The notes: a model not told the origin generated them from the letters alone. A DNA stretch of 15,554 bases from Parabacteroides sp. (GCA_020026285.1 JAHHQS010000093.1:1-15554), one strand, 5' to 3'. Shown: positions 6,860-15,469, counted from the stretch's first letter. Translations and numbers: made by a program.

Positions 6860-8530
6860 ATGAAGGAGATTTCTTTTATGTATGATTTAAAAGATTGGTT
6901 GAAAAAAAGTTTGGCGAACATTGTAAATTTAAGGAATCGGAAATCAGACAAAAAGAATAAGATTGAGGAAGAATCGATCTGTATAGATAAAGAGGATTTA
7001 TTGAATTCTTTAGGTGTTGAGATTATGGATCGACGTAAAGATGGAGTTTTTGTCGTTGGTTTTCAAGGAGGATATTTCGTCTTTAAATTTGATGGTTCAT
7101 ATCTTTATATATTATTTACAGACTTTTTAGAATGTACTTATGGGGAAGCTGCCAAAGCTACGTTTGTGGCCAATTTAATTAATCGGGAATATATGGGCTG
7201 GACTTGTTATCTTCGTACAGCAGAAGATGGCAAAAACAGGAAACCTGTTTCTGTCTGTTTGTCGCAACTTTTCAATATGACAGGAACAGTACAGCAGTTA
7301 GCTGAATATATAAGAAAAGCTTTATTGTTGTCATTTACTATTTCCAGAGATTATCGAGAGCGTTTTAATAAGGCTCTGGAAGAAACGGGCTCATTGGATG
7401 ATTATTTAAATGATCATGATTTTCAGAACAAGCTGAAATTACTGACTCGCTTGAGGGAGATAGAGGAACAGGATAGTGAGTCAGAGAAGGTCTTGACTTC
7501 TGATTTGACTTTAAATGCTTTAAAAAATTTATTTGATGATTCTGATTTTGGAACGATTCAGAAAATGAAGATCATTGATGATGATAAGATCGAATTGATA
7601 ACAGACATTACAGAAATCAATAAATTTGATATCCGGCAATATGTGCGGAATCATCCTCAAAATAAGAGTTTGAATGATTTGTTATTCATTGTTTATTATG
7701 AAAAACAAAATCTTATTGTAAGTATGAAGAAGCAAGAAGGTTCAACAGAAAAATCTTTATTCTTTTTGATGAACCTTATTCGTTCAGGAATAAATTCTGA
7801 TACGTCAGATGATGATCTGACACCGTTAGGTTGTCGAACTGCAGTTGAAATCCGACTTACCAATGAAAAGGAAGATTATTGGGAGGTTAAGTATATGCTT
7901 GATGATGCAAAAGAAAAGCAGGAAGCTGGAAAAGTTGCTGAACTTTCAGATGAGCAGAAGATGCTGTTGACATCAATGAAACCTGGGGTGAAATCGGATG
8001 TATATTGGGGAAAGAAGTATTTTAACAAAGGAAACTATATTCAGTCTCTATTTTATTTCAAGCGAATATTTAATCGTATTACAGATAGTAATGTGAGTGA
8101 AATTTATAATGATGATTCATTTTTACGGGAAATATCATTCTATATAGGTCTTATTTATTTTGAACTTAAATTGTACGATCGTTCATTTTATTATTTTCAT
8201 AAAGCCAAGAAAGAAAGTAGTATCATGGTTTTGGAAGGATATATAAATTGTTTGTGTAAGATGAGCGATGCTGATGCGATCGATTACATAAAAGATTTGA
8301 TAGATTCAATAACGGTTCAATTAAATACAGAAGGACAGAAAGAAGCGATCCTTTTAGATTTTTATAAATTTCTGCATAGGCGTCTGGTGAATATTAATGT
8401 TTTGACGATGAGGCTGGATGATGCCGAAAGATTGTTGAATAAGATGTTGTTGAATGGTGAAGATCGTGATTATATTCAAAGAGAAATGGCTTATATTCAT
8501 CAGTTAAAGAAAGTTCTTAAAGACAAATAA
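6860..8530 (+). CDS. YbjN-like / TPR protein, unknown function
   Basis: 556 aa from the ATG at 6860. An alternative ATG at 6878 sits 9 bp after AAGGAG and gives MYDLKDWLKKS; it is equally plausible. There is no signal peptide. After a basic leader (residues 15-40) comes an alpha/beta domain at about 45-175 (DGVFVVGFQGGYFVFKFDGS, then YGEAAKATFVANLINREYMG, then a helix ending KALLLSFTISRDYRERF) that resembles YbjN-type chaperone-like domains. A second alpha/beta stretch follows at about 220-350, acidic in its middle. The C-terminus from about 378 has TPR-like helix pairs (YWGKKYFNKGNYIQSLFYFK and FYIGLIYFELKLYDRSFYYF). Such proteins usually act as scaffolds or chaperones; no catalytic motif is visible. 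It has its own promoter and ends at a strong terminator. Confidence 0.8.
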   Translation: MKEISFMYDLKDWLKKSLANIVNLRNRKSDKKNKIEEESICIDKEDLLNSLGVEIMDRRKDGVFVVGFQGGYFVFKFDGSYLYILFTDFLECTYGEAAKATFVANLINREYMGWTCYLRTAEDGKNRKPVSVCLSQLFNMTGTVQQLAEYIRKALLLSFTISRDYRERFNKALEETGSLDDYLNDHDFQNKLKLLTRLREIEEQDSESEKVLTSDLTLNALKNLFDDSDFGTIQKMKIIDDDKIELITDITEINKFDIRQYVRNHPQNKSLNDLLFIVYYEKQNLIVSMKKQEGSTEKSLFFLMNLIRSGINSDTSDDDLTPLGCRTAVEIRLTNEKEDYWEVKYMLDDAKEKQEAGKVAELSDEQKMLLTSMKPGVKSDVYWGKKYFNKGNYIQSLFYFKRIFNRITDSNVSEIYNDDSFLREISFYIGLIYFELKLYDRSFYYFHKAKKESSIMVLEGYINCLCKMSDADAIDYIKDLIDSITVQLNTEGQKEAILLDFYKFLHRRLVNINVLTMRLDDAERLLNKMLLNGEDRDYIQREMAYIHQLKKVLKDK

Positions 8531-8549
8531 ATACGAATTGTTTGAATAT

Positions 8550-8591
8550 AAAAAAGTTCGTTGTAATAAATCTTTTACAACGAACTTTTTT
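8550..8591. terminator. Bidirectional intrinsic terminator
   Basis: Perfect 17-bp inverted repeat: AAAAAAGTTCGTTGTAA, 8-nt loop, TTACAACGAACTTTTTT. The A-run on one arm and T-run on the other give a U-tract on either strand. It lies between the convergent YbjN/TPR gene (stop at 8530) and the GH88 gene (stop at 8604) and should end both transcripts. Confidence 0.93.
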
Positions 8592-8603
8592 ACGATTTAT
8601 TCA

Positions 8604-9863
8604 TTAATAAGTAAAAACACTGCCAGTTTCAAGTAAGCGTTTATATCTGACTAAAGCTTCAACAAAATAATAGTCGGCATAAGTTAAAGGAGCATCAATT
8701 TCTGCTTTATGAGGAATACTTCCCGTACAGTGCATGATGATAAAATTTGCATTTTCTCCTATTGGGGCACGATAAGCAGGAGAAGCAAGACTCTTTAACA
8801 TATCGATAGCTGTATCCGTATATCTTTGATTTTTACTTAATTCACCTAGTTCAAATAATGCAGAGCAAACAATTGCTGCAGCAGAAGCATCACGAGGTGC
8901 TGTATTTCTGTCTGTATAATTAATAGCATTTGAAGCACTGTCAGGAGTAAAACCTTTCTGTCCTACATTAAAATCCCATAAGGGTACCAAATCATCTGGT
9001 AGATTTTTTATAAAATAATCTGCGCATTTTTGAGCTGTTTCAAGAAATTGAACTTCTTGGGTTTCTCTATACATCATCGTGTACCCATACACAGCCCATG
9101 CTTGTCCACGAGACCAGGTGGAATTGTCATTATAACCTTGACATGTCTGATGATGAATGGCCTTTCCTGTTTTACGGTCATAATCAACTACGTGATAACT
9201 GCTATAATCTTCACGGAAATGATTTTTTAATGTTGTATTTGCATGAGTGATAGCTATATTCTTGTAATAAGAATCTCCTGTCACCTTGGATGCATAACAA
9301 AGTAATTCCAAATTCATCATATTATCAATGATTACCGGGAAGAACCATTCGTCCCCATTCCAGGCTTTTCGGTAATTCCATGATTGTGTAGCTTTTATGG
9401 TGTCGTTATATCGAGTACATAAACTTTTAGCGCTCTGTATCAAGATATCTTTATACTCTTTTTTCGAAGCTAATCGTTCTGCATTACCATAACTGCAATA
9501 CATCATAAATCCAATATCATGATTGGAAGTCATGAATTGTTGTTTTTCCAAAGGAAAAGTCCATTCTTCGGCCTTATCTTTCCATTGCTCGTCGTTTGTT
9601 AATTCATACAAATACCACAATGTACCGGGAAAGAAACCTGGAGTCCAGTCATCTATGGTAGTCGTTTTCAGCTCTCCATTTATTATAGTACGAGGATAAT
9701 TCTTTCCGGTTGCTTTACCAACTTTGGATAACATTAACTTCATTTGTTCTGTTGAATATTTCACATTCTCTTGAATAAATGAGAGTTCTTTATCTTTCTG
9801 TGAAGAACAGTTTATGCAAACGAAAAGAAAGAAAAAACTAAGAATACCTATGATTTTTTTCAT
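8604..9863 (-). CDS. Glycoside hydrolase family 88 lipoprotein, unsaturated glucuronyl hydrolase
   Basis: 419 aa. GH88 enzymes remove the 4,5-unsaturated uronic acid left at the non-reducing end when polysaccharide lyases cut glycosaminoglycans or similar acidic glycans. The fold is an alpha6/alpha6 barrel. The N-terminus MKKIIGILSFFFLFVCINCS is a lipoprotein signal peptide with Cys19 as likely lipidation site, so the enzyme sits in the periplasm or on an envelope face. Visible family features: WTPGFFPGTLWYLYE (73-87), NHDIGFM with Asp116, IIDNMMNLELL with Asp180 (the two expected catalytic acids), and STWSRGQAWAVYGY. No lyase, sulfatase or SusC/SusD gene is nearby, so the substrate cannot be assigned. 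It starts 27 bp after the nitroreductase stop, in the same unit. Confidence 0.94.
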   Translation of the reverse strand: MKKIIGILSFFFLFVCINCSSQKDKELSFIQENVKYSTEQMKLMLSKVGKATGKNYPRTIINGELKTTTIDDWTPGFFPGTLWYLYELTNDEQWKDKAEEWTFPLEKQQFMTSNHDIGFMMYCSYGNAERLASKKEYKDILIQSAKSLCTRYNDTIKATQSWNYRKAWNGDEWFFPVIIDNMMNLELLCYASKVTGDSYYKNIAITHANTTLKNHFREDYSSYHVVDYDRKTGKAIHHQTCQGYNDNSTWSRGQAWAVYGYTMMYRETQEVQFLETAQKCADYFIKNLPDDLVPLWDFNVGQKGFTPDSASNAINYTDRNTAPRDASAAAIVCSALFELGELSKNQRYTDTAIDMLKSLASPAYRAPIGENANFIIMHCTGSIPHKAEIDAPLTYADYYFVEALVRYKRLLETGSVFTY

Positions 9864-9890
9864 AAGTCTACAATTTAGTATTAGGTATCT

Positions 9891-10529
9891 TTATTTAGCA
9901 AAACCTATCGGATGATTCAAATAAAGGACTTGTGTGCTTTTTAGATTAAGTTTCTTGGATAGAGTTACTTTGTCCATGCTTGCACGAGGAATCGTTGCTA
10001 AACCTAATCCGGCACAAATAACAGAGATATTTTGAGAAACGATTCCTGCATCCAAAGCTCCAAATAAATGACATTGTTCAGAATTTCCATTATTCATTTT
10101 GGAAAAATCACTGACTAAAACCAATGAAACAGGTGCATCCAGTACATAATCCTGACCTCCGGCAATAACTTTTCGCAAGTCTTCAGCAATAATCATATTT
10201 AATTTATTCGTTTTTGGATCATAAAGATATGCTCCCTTTTTAGTGCAGACATAGATGTCTATATCTTGAAAATTCATGGCACTTGCTGCAGTTCGCATAC
10301 CTTGTGCAGGTCTGTTTATACCGTTTGCAGCCCAAAGGACATCAGACAGATCTTGTAATGAAAGTTCTTTCGTTGAATAAGAACGATAAGATTGGCGTTG
10401 GGCAAAAGTTTCCATGATATTGGCACCCCTATGTTTGCTAGGTGTGTTTAAGGAAATACATTTTGAATCTTGTGCACTGGCTCCAAGAATAGAACCGCAA
10501 GCTAGTAATGTAAATAAAAAATTTCTCAT
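9891..10529 (-). CDS. Exported nitroreductase-family (SagB/ThcOx-like) protein
   Basis: 212 aa. The N-terminus MRNFLFTLLACGSILGASAQ is a signal peptide with a likely signal-peptidase I cut after ASA (residue 19), unusual for an FMN enzyme family that is mostly cytoplasmic. Nitroreductase-fold text follows: RQSYRSYSTKELSLQDLSDV (45-64), LWAANGINRP (65-74), RTAASAMNFQDIDIYV (79-94), and GLGLATIPRA (174-183). The RT-x-x-S pattern and the C-terminal GLG segment are in the usual order for flavin-binding members. The reaction is unknown; export could be by the Sec route, with flavin acquired in the periplasm. It is the first gene of a two-gene unit with GH88 and has its own promoter. Confidence 0.88.
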   Translation of the reverse strand: MRNFLFTLLACGSILGASAQDSKCISLNTPSKHRGANIMETFAQRQSYRSYSTKELSLQDLSDVLWAANGINRPAQGMRTAASAMNFQDIDIYVCTKKGAYLYDPKTNKLNMIIAEDLRKVIAGGQDYVLDAPVSLVLVSDFSKMNNGNSEQCHLFGALDAGIVSQNISVICAGLGLATIPRASMDKVTLSKKLNLKSTQVLYLNHPIGFAK

Positions 10530-10567
10530 TGTAAAAAGATATTAAAGTTCTATTTCTGTTGTAAATA

Positions 10568-10598
10568 CAAAGATTAAAAAAAGAAGTTAAAACACAAA
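10568..10598 (-). promoter_or_regulatory. Promoter of the nitroreductase-GH88 unit
   Basis: On the minus strand, TTTG (10598-10595), 19 bp, then AATCTTTG (10575-10568), which misses TAnnTTTG only at the first base. The predicted start is near 10562, with a leader of about 33 nt to the ATG at 10529. It diverges from the glycosyltransferase gene. Confidence 0.55.
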
Positions 10599-10669
10599 TT
10601 TAGAAAGTGGTTTTTTTGTTATGAAATGATCTTTTGGGATAAATAAAAACAAATATTCGATTAAACTTT

Positions 10670-10677
10670 TAATTTTG
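10670..10677 (+). promoter_or_regulatory. Possible -7 element of the glycosyltransferase-DUF4922 unit
   Basis: TAATTTTG matches TAnnTTTG and lies 25 bp before the ATG at 10703. There is no TTTG 19-21 bp upstream, so the assignment rests on the -7 box and position alone. Confidence 0.4.
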
Positions 10678-10702
10678 TTACAAAATAGAAAATCAAGGAA
10701 TC

Positions 10703-12130
10703 ATGAATAATCGTATTAATTGTTTTGTTCTACAGCAGAATGATATTTTATTTGAAAAAACAAGAGATGTGTTATCTGAAAATCCTCTTGTTAATCAAAT
10801 CATTCCTTTTAAATTAAAGGATGGGCCTTCAGCCTGGAATACTCAGGCTCTTGTAGAATTGGCCGAAAATACTTCAACTGAATATATATTGCTTTTTATA
10901 TCTCCTGATTTGATTATTCCGGGTGAATTTTCGTTAGAACGTTTTTGTGAAATTGCCGATTCAACAGGTGCTGGAATGCTTTATGCTGATTATTATGATG
11001 AAAAAGAAGGTTCTTTGATCCCTCATCCTTTGATAGCATGTCAATTGGGAAGTCTTAGAAATGATTTTGATTTTGGAAAATGCCTTTTCATTCGCTCTTC
11101 GGATTTTCGGAAAGTGGTAGCAGAGATGGATCGAAATTTAAAATATGCTGCTCTTTACGATTTGCGTTTACGCATTTCAGAAATAACCTCGATAGTACAT
11201 GTAAATGAATATTTATACCGTGCCGTTGAAAAGGATTGGAGAAAGAGTGGAGATAAGATTTTTGATTATGTTGATCCTCGAAACCGATCGGTTCAGATAG
11301 AAATGGAAGAAGTTTGTACTTCTTATTTGAAACGTATTGGAGGATATTTGAAACCTGTTTTTGATCGCATAAATTTTACAGAACAGCATTTCCCTGTTGA
11401 AGCTTCTGTTATTATTCCTGTAAGGAATCGTGTTCGAACCATAGAAGATGCCATACGTTCTGTTTTAAATCAGAAAACATCTTTCCCTTTCAATCTTATA
11501 ATCATCGACAATCATTCAACAGATGGTACTTCTGAACTGATCGATTCCTTTGTTTCAGACAATCGATTGATACATCTGAAGCCCGAACGGAAAGATTTAG
11601 GAATTGGTGGTTGCTGGAATGAAGGAATTCATCATCCATTATGCGGTAAGTTTGCCGTTCAGCTGGATAGTGATGATGTTTATAGCGATGAAAATACTTT
11701 ACAACAGGTGGTTGATGCTTTTTATCAGCAACAATGTGGTATGGTCGTGGGGACTTATCGGATGACGAATTTTAAAATGGAGGAAATACCTCCTGGTATA
11801 ATTGATCATAAAGAATGGACTCCTGAAAATGGAAGAAATAATGCACTTCGAATAAATGGACTAGGGGCACCCAGAGCATTCTATACTCCATTGATTCGGC
11901 AGATAAACTTCCCAAATACAAGTTACGGTGAAGATTATGCCGTAGGTTTGAGAATCAGTCGCGATTATCAGATTGGTCGTGTTTATAATGTACTTTATTT
12001 GTGCCGTCGATGGGAGGATAATTCGGATGCTACATTAAGCATTGAAAAAATGAATCAATATAATTTGTATAAAGATCGAATACGCACTTGGGAATTGCAG
12101 GCCAGGATTCAAAAAAATAGAGAAAAATGA
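10703..12130 (+). CDS. Glycosyltransferase family 2 protein with an extra N-terminal GT-A-like half
   Basis: 475 aa, no membrane segment. The C-terminal half is a GT-A glycosyltransferase: SVIIPVRNR (235-243), [11 protein letters not shown] (266-276), the metal-binding LDSDD (321-325), [10 protein letters not shown] (408-417) with the likely catalytic acidic residue region, and [13 protein letters not shown] near the end. It should transfer a sugar from an NDP-sugar donor. The N-terminal half (about 1-225) looks like a second, degenerate GT-A domain: [16 protein letters not shown] (61-76) and [12 protein letters not shown] (92-103) sit where nucleotide-binding and DxD-like elements would be, but no clear DxD is present. 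Its stop codon shares four bases (ATGA) with the start of the DUF4922 gene, so the two are translated together and probably act in one pathway. The acceptor is unknown. Confidence 0.88.
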   Translation: MNNRINCFVLQQNDILFEKTRDVLSENPLVNQIIPFKLKDGPSAWNTQALVELAENTSTEYILLFISPDLIIPGEFSLERFCEIADSTGAGMLYADYYDEKEGSLIPHPLIACQLGSLRNDFDFGKCLFIRSSDFRKVVAEMDRNLKYAALYDLRLRISEITSIVHVNEYLYRAVEKDWRKSGDKIFDYVDPRNRSVQIEMEEVCTSYLKRIGGYLKPVFDRINFTEQHFPVEASVIIPVRNRVRTIEDAIRSVLNQKTSFPFNLIIIDNHSTDGTSELIDSFVSDNRLIHLKPERKDLGIGGCWNEGIHHPLCGKFAVQLDSDDVYSDENTLQQVVDAFYQQQCGMVVGTYRMTNFKMEEIPPGIIDHKEWTPENGRNNALRINGLGAPRAFYTPLIRQINFPNTSYGEDYAVGLRISRDYQIGRVYNVLYLCRRWEDNSDATLSIEKMNQYNLYKDRIRTWELQARIQKNREK

Positions 12131-13074
12131 TGTCTTTACAGGAAAAAGTGAACAATATGTGTGTTCGTCAATTGGAAGAATGGGATTTGGCTGCTCATAA
12201 TTATAAAGCGATTGATGAAGTTTTGACACGTATTGTTGCTATTCATGATTTTAATATCTGTGTTCAATTTAATCCAGCCAGAATAGTATCTTCGGCAGCA
12301 AAAGTAGACAAGCATACTATCGAAAATCGTCGTTGCTTTTTGTGTCCGGCTCATTTGCCTAAAGAACAATTGAGATTGACATTTCTGGATAAGTATTATA
12401 TTTTATGTAATCCTTATCCTATTTTTAAAAGACATCTGACAATTCCTTCTATAGAACATACAGAACAATTTTTACTTGGTAGAATCGGTGATATGTTGGA
12501 TTTGTCTGAACAGCTGCCTGATTTTACCATCTTTTATAATGGTCCTCGTTGTGGAGCATCAGCTCCCGATCATGCTCATTTTCAGGCATCACCTTTCGGT
12601 GATATGCCGATGGATCTGGATGTCGATAAAATGTTAGCTCTCTATCCGGAATATTTGCTGGAAGTAGAGAGAGGTGTTGTTTATCGATTGACTCATTATT
12701 TGAGAAACGGTTTTATAATTCGTTCCAACGACAAGGAAGTTGCCATAGAGTTGTTTTTGAAAGTTTGCTCGCTACTTCCCGTGCCAGAAGGAGATAAAGA
12801 ACCGATGATGAATGTTTTTGTTCATTATCAGAATTCGGCATGGCAGATTATTTTAATTCCACGTAAGCGACATCGGCCTTGGCAATATTTTGCAGAAGAG
12901 CCTGATAAATTAATTTCAAGTCCTGGGGCTGCTGATATTGGTGGATTATTCATAACTGTAAGAGAATCTGATTTTAAACGAACAGACAGGAGTTTGTTGT
13001 TAGATATTTATGAACAAATCTGCTATTCTGATGATGAATTAAAGGAAATGATAGAGAAGAATAATCATTCATAG
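12127..13074 (+). CDS. DUF4922 / GalT-HIT-like nucleotidylyltransferase or phosphorylase
   Basis: 315 aa, cytosolic. The central motif [18 protein letters not shown] (137-154) gives H149-x-H151-x-Q153, the arrangement of the GalT / Ap4A-phosphorylase branch of the HIT superfamily, where the second His is the nucleotidylated nucleophile. [15 protein letters not shown] (94-108) matches the substrate-side strand with its conserved His. Cys70-x-x-Cys73 (RRCFLCP) could bind zinc, as in GalT. Enzymes of this branch move NMP groups between sugar phosphates or phosphorolyse NDP-sugars and dinucleotides; which applies here is unknown. I recall DUF4922 as the domain name for Bacteroidetes proteins of this type and a relation to GDP-galactose phosphorylase. 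The ATGA overlap with the glycosyltransferase gene suggests it makes or salvages that enzyme's sugar nucleotide. Confidence 0.82.
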   Translation: MMSLQEKVNNMCVRQLEEWDLAAHNYKAIDEVLTRIVAIHDFNICVQFNPARIVSSAAKVDKHTIENRRCFLCPAHLPKEQLRLTFLDKYYILCNPYPIFKRHLTIPSIEHTEQFLLGRIGDMLDLSEQLPDFTIFYNGPRCGASAPDHAHFQASPFGDMPMDLDVDKMLALYPEYLLEVERGVVYRLTHYLRNGFIIRSNDKEVAIELFLKVCSLLPVPEGDKEPMMNVFVHYQNSAWQIILIPRKRHRPWQYFAEEPDKLISSPGAADIGGLFITVRESDFKRTDRSLLLDIYEQICYSDDELKEMIEKNNHS

Positions 13075-13134
13075 AAAATCATCTATAATTTATGTAACTA
13101 TTAAGTGATAGCATATAAGATATGTTGATGCCGA

Positions 13135-13159
13135 TTCCTTTTCGAGTTTCAAAAAGGAA
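13135..13159. repeat. 8-bp inverted repeat after the DUF4922 gene
   Basis: TTCCTTTT, 9-nt loop, AAAAGGAA, 60 bp after the stop at 13074. No T-run follows on the plus strand, so it is at best a weak terminator for the upstream unit. The rest of this 196-bp gap up to 13270 holds the lpxK -7 element and nothing else I can identify. Confidence 0.35.
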
Positions 13160-13234
13160 AGATAAAAAGACGCTTTGTGTTGAATATACTGGTTTTAATT
13201 GTATCGCGTGAGTGGTAAATAACTATTATATTAA

Positions 13235-13242
13235 TATCTTTG
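13235..13242 (+). promoter_or_regulatory. -7 promoter element of lpxK-thiL
   Basis: TATCTTTG, a full match to TAnnTTTG. It predicts transcription from about 13248, 22 nt before the ATG at 13271, and argues against the TTG at 13253 as start. The -33 region is poor (AGTGG at 13211-13215 at the right distance, no TTTG). Confidence 0.55.
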
Positions 13243-13270
13243 CAATAAATACTTGATATACTGTTCTTGC

Positions 13271-14356
13271 ATGCTGGATAATATCATATCAAAATATAAT
13301 ATTTTATTATGGCCTCTTTCTATTCTTTATGGAATGGGAGTTTGTTTTAGGAATCAATTGTTTAAATGGAAAATTTTAAAGAGTAAATCTTATCCGGTTC
13401 CTGTTATTTGTGTGGGTAATCTGGCTGTTGGTGGTACAGGCAAAACTCCGCATATTGAATATTTGATTCGTTTATTGAAAGATCGATATAAAGTGGCGGT
13501 TGTCAGTCGGGGATATAAAAGAACTTCGAAAGGTTTTTTATTAGCAACCAGCAGTCATTCCTATAATGAAATAGGAGATGAACCTTTTCAGATTCGGCAG
13601 AAATTCCCTGATATTCTAGTTGCTATTGATTCTAATAGACAACGGGCGATCGAAAATTTATTGTCTATGTCGGAAGAAAAGAGACCTGAAGTGATTTTGC
13701 TGGATGATGCCTTTCAGCATCGTTATGTAAAACCGTCGTTCTCAATATTGCTTACCGATTATAATCGAATGTATTATAATGATTTTTTACTTCCGTCGGG
13801 AAGACTTCGTGAACCGATTGCTGCCAGAGAAAGGGCAGATATGGTAATTGTAACGAAAACACCGGACGACTTGAAACCGATAGAATATCGAATAACAGAA
13901 ACGAATATGAAGTTACAAGCTAATCAGTCGGTTTTCTTTTCTTCTATCGGCTATGACCGTATTCGTCCGATATTTCCTTCTGATAGAAATAAGTTTATAG
14001 ATCAGAATGGGATTGATCATATTCTGTTGGTTAGCGGTATAGCTTCTCCTAAACCATTTATCGATGAGGTGAAAAAGTTTGGTTGTCCTATAGAAAAGTT
14101 GATTTTTTCCGATCATCATGATTTTAATGAATCTGATATGAAGAAGATTAATCAATCTTTTGCTAGGTTGAAAGGAGATAACAGGATTATTCTGACAACA
14201 GAAAAGGATGCTGCACGTATTTTAAATAATAAATATTTGCCGGAGGATTTAAGGCGGTATTGTTTTTTTCTGCCGATGCATATAGTCTTTTCTGATGAAA
14301 GTAAAGACGTTTTTAATAATATAATTTTGAAGCATATAGATACTTTTTCTAAATAG
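13271..14356 (+). CDS. lpxK: Tetraacyldisaccharide 4'-kinase (lipid A biosynthesis)
   Basis: 361 aa from the ATG at 13271; a TTG at 13253 would add six residues but lies almost at the predicted transcript start. LpxK phosphorylates the 4' position of the lipid A disaccharide at the inner face of the cytoplasmic membrane. An N-terminal amphipathic/membrane helix (NILLWPLSILYGMGV, residues 10-24) precedes the P-loop GNLAVGGTGKT (49-59). Other family features follow in order: VVSRGYKR, GDEPFQIRQKFP, VILLDDAFQHR, LLPSGRLREP and ERADMVIVTKTP. Length is typical. The gene shows that the organism makes lipid A. It is followed after 20 bp by thiL. Confidence 0.95.
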   Translation: MLDNIISKYNILLWPLSILYGMGVCFRNQLFKWKILKSKSYPVPVICVGNLAVGGTGKTPHIEYLIRLLKDRYKVAVVSRGYKRTSKGFLLATSSHSYNEIGDEPFQIRQKFPDILVAIDSNRQRAIENLLSMSEEKRPEVILLDDAFQHRYVKPSFSILLTDYNRMYYNDFLLPSGRLREPIAARERADMVIVTKTPDDLKPIEYRITETNMKLQANQSVFFSSIGYDRIRPIFPSDRNKFIDQNGIDHILLVSGIASPKPFIDEVKKFGCPIEKLIFSDHHDFNESDMKKINQSFARLKGDNRIILTTEKDAARILNNKYLPEDLRRYCFFLPMHIVFSDESKDVFNNIILKHIDTFSK

Positions 14357-14376
14357 TATAAAAGTTTTTGACAAGT

Positions 14377-15405
14377 ATGAGTAAAAGAACAGAAATCTCC
14401 ACATTGGGAGAATTTGGATTAATCAGTCATCTGACAAAAGATATTGAGTTAAAAAATCATAGCACATTGAAAGGTGTCGGTGATGATGCTGCAGTTCTTG
14501 ATTACAAGGATAAACTGACATTGGTTACAACAGACTTGTTGCTGGAAGGTGTGCATTTTGACTTGACTTATGTTCCATTAAAGCATTTGGGATATAAGTC
14601 GGCTGTAGTAAATTTTTCGGATATTTATGCCATGAATGGCCAGCCTAAACAAATTACGGTTTCTATTGGATTGTCTAAGCGATTCTCTATAGAAGATATG
14701 GAAGAATTATACAGTGGAATCCGTCTGGCATGTGAGGTGTATGGAGTTGATCTGGTAGGAGGAGATACATCAGCATCAATGACTGGATTAAGTATCAGCA
14801 TTACTTGTTTGGGCGAAGGAGAGAAAGGAAAAGTTGTTTACCGTGATGGAGCACATGAAACAGATCTGATCTGTGTTTCCGGGGATTTAGGTGCTGCTTA
14901 TATGGGACTTCAATTGTTAGAACGTGAAAAAAGTGTCTTTAAGGGAGAGAAAGATTTTAATCCGGATTTCTCTGGTAAGGAATATTTATTGGAAAGACAA
15001 TTGAAGCCTGAAGCAAGAAAGGATATTGTCGCTAAATTGGCCGAAATGAATATTGTTCCTACTGCAATGATGGATGTTTCAGATGGCCTCTCATCAGAAT
15101 TGCTACATATCTCGAAAGATAGTCATGTTGGATGCCGTATCTATGAGGATCGAATTCCAATCGATTATCAGACGGCTGTTATGGCTGAACAGTTTAATAT
15201 GAATTTGGTAACAGCTGCATTGAATGGTGGTGAAGATTATGAATTGCTCTTTACAGTACCATTAACAGAATATGAAAAAGTGTCTGAAATGTCTGGTATA
15301 AAGGTTATTGGACATATAACAAAACCTGAATTGGGGAACTATTTGGTTGGCCGCGATGGGGGAGAAGTGGAGCTTGTAGCTCAAGGCTGGAATTCTCTAA
15401 GTTGA
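14377..15405 (+). CDS. thiL: Thiamine-monophosphate kinase
   Basis: 342 aa from the ATG at 14377; the in-frame TTG at 14368 would add three residues without a better signal. ThiL uses ATP to convert thiamine phosphate to thiamine diphosphate, the active cofactor. It belongs to the PurM/ThiL fold family. Visible features: GVGDDAAVLDY (33-43) with the Mg-binding Asp pair, TTDLLLEGVHFDL (51-63), NFSDIYAMNG (79-88), LVGGDTSAS (126-134), MDVSDGLSSELLHIS in the C-terminal domain, and NGGEDYELLFTV. Length is standard. It follows lpxK by 20 bp and is probably expressed from the lpxK promoter. From memory, many Bacteroides genomes have a purine nucleoside phosphorylase gene between lpxK and thiL; none is present here. 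Confidence 0.95.
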   Translation: MSKRTEISTLGEFGLISHLTKDIELKNHSTLKGVGDDAAVLDYKDKLTLVTTDLLLEGVHFDLTYVPLKHLGYKSAVVNFSDIYAMNGQPKQITVSIGLSKRFSIEDMEELYSGIRLACEVYGVDLVGGDTSASMTGLSISITCLGEGEKGKVVYRDGAHETDLICVSGDLGAAYMGLQLLEREKSVFKGEKDFNPDFSGKEYLLERQLKPEARKDIVAKLAEMNIVPTAMMDVSDGLSSELLHISKDSHVGCRIYEDRIPIDYQTAVMAEQFNMNLVTAALNGGEDYELLFTVPLTEYEKVSEMSGIKVIGHITKPELGNYLVGRDGGEVELVAQGWNSLS

Positions 15406-15433
15406 AATTTTTTCAAAAAAAGTTTGTAAAAGT

Positions 15434-15464
15434 ATTGCATAATTAAAAAAAGTCCTTACCTTTG
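15434..15464 (+). promoter_or_regulatory. Strong promoter of tRNA-Phe
   Basis: ATTG at 15434-15437, 19 bp, then TACCTTTG at 15457-15464. The -7 box is a full consensus match and the spacing is ideal, as often seen for stable RNA genes in Bacteroidetes. Transcription should start close to 15470, about 37 nt before the tRNA. Confidence 0.8.
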
Positions 15465-15469
15465 CACCC

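Noticed and set aside
12035..12369. Minus-strand ORFs of 64 and 77 codons opposite the glycosyltransferase-DUF4922 junction
   Set aside because: They lie fully antisense to two well-supported genes, lack family features and have no promoter; shadow frames.
13253..13270. TTG start adding six residues to lpxK
   Set aside because: The -7 box at 13235-13242 puts the transcript start only a few bases earlier; the ATG at 13271 has a normal leader.
15402..15416. Inverted repeat TTGAAA-TTT-TTTCAA at the end of thiL as a terminator
   Set aside because: Six A/T-rich pairs with a 3-nt loop that overlap the stop codon and are followed by A, not T, on the plus strand; too weak to call.
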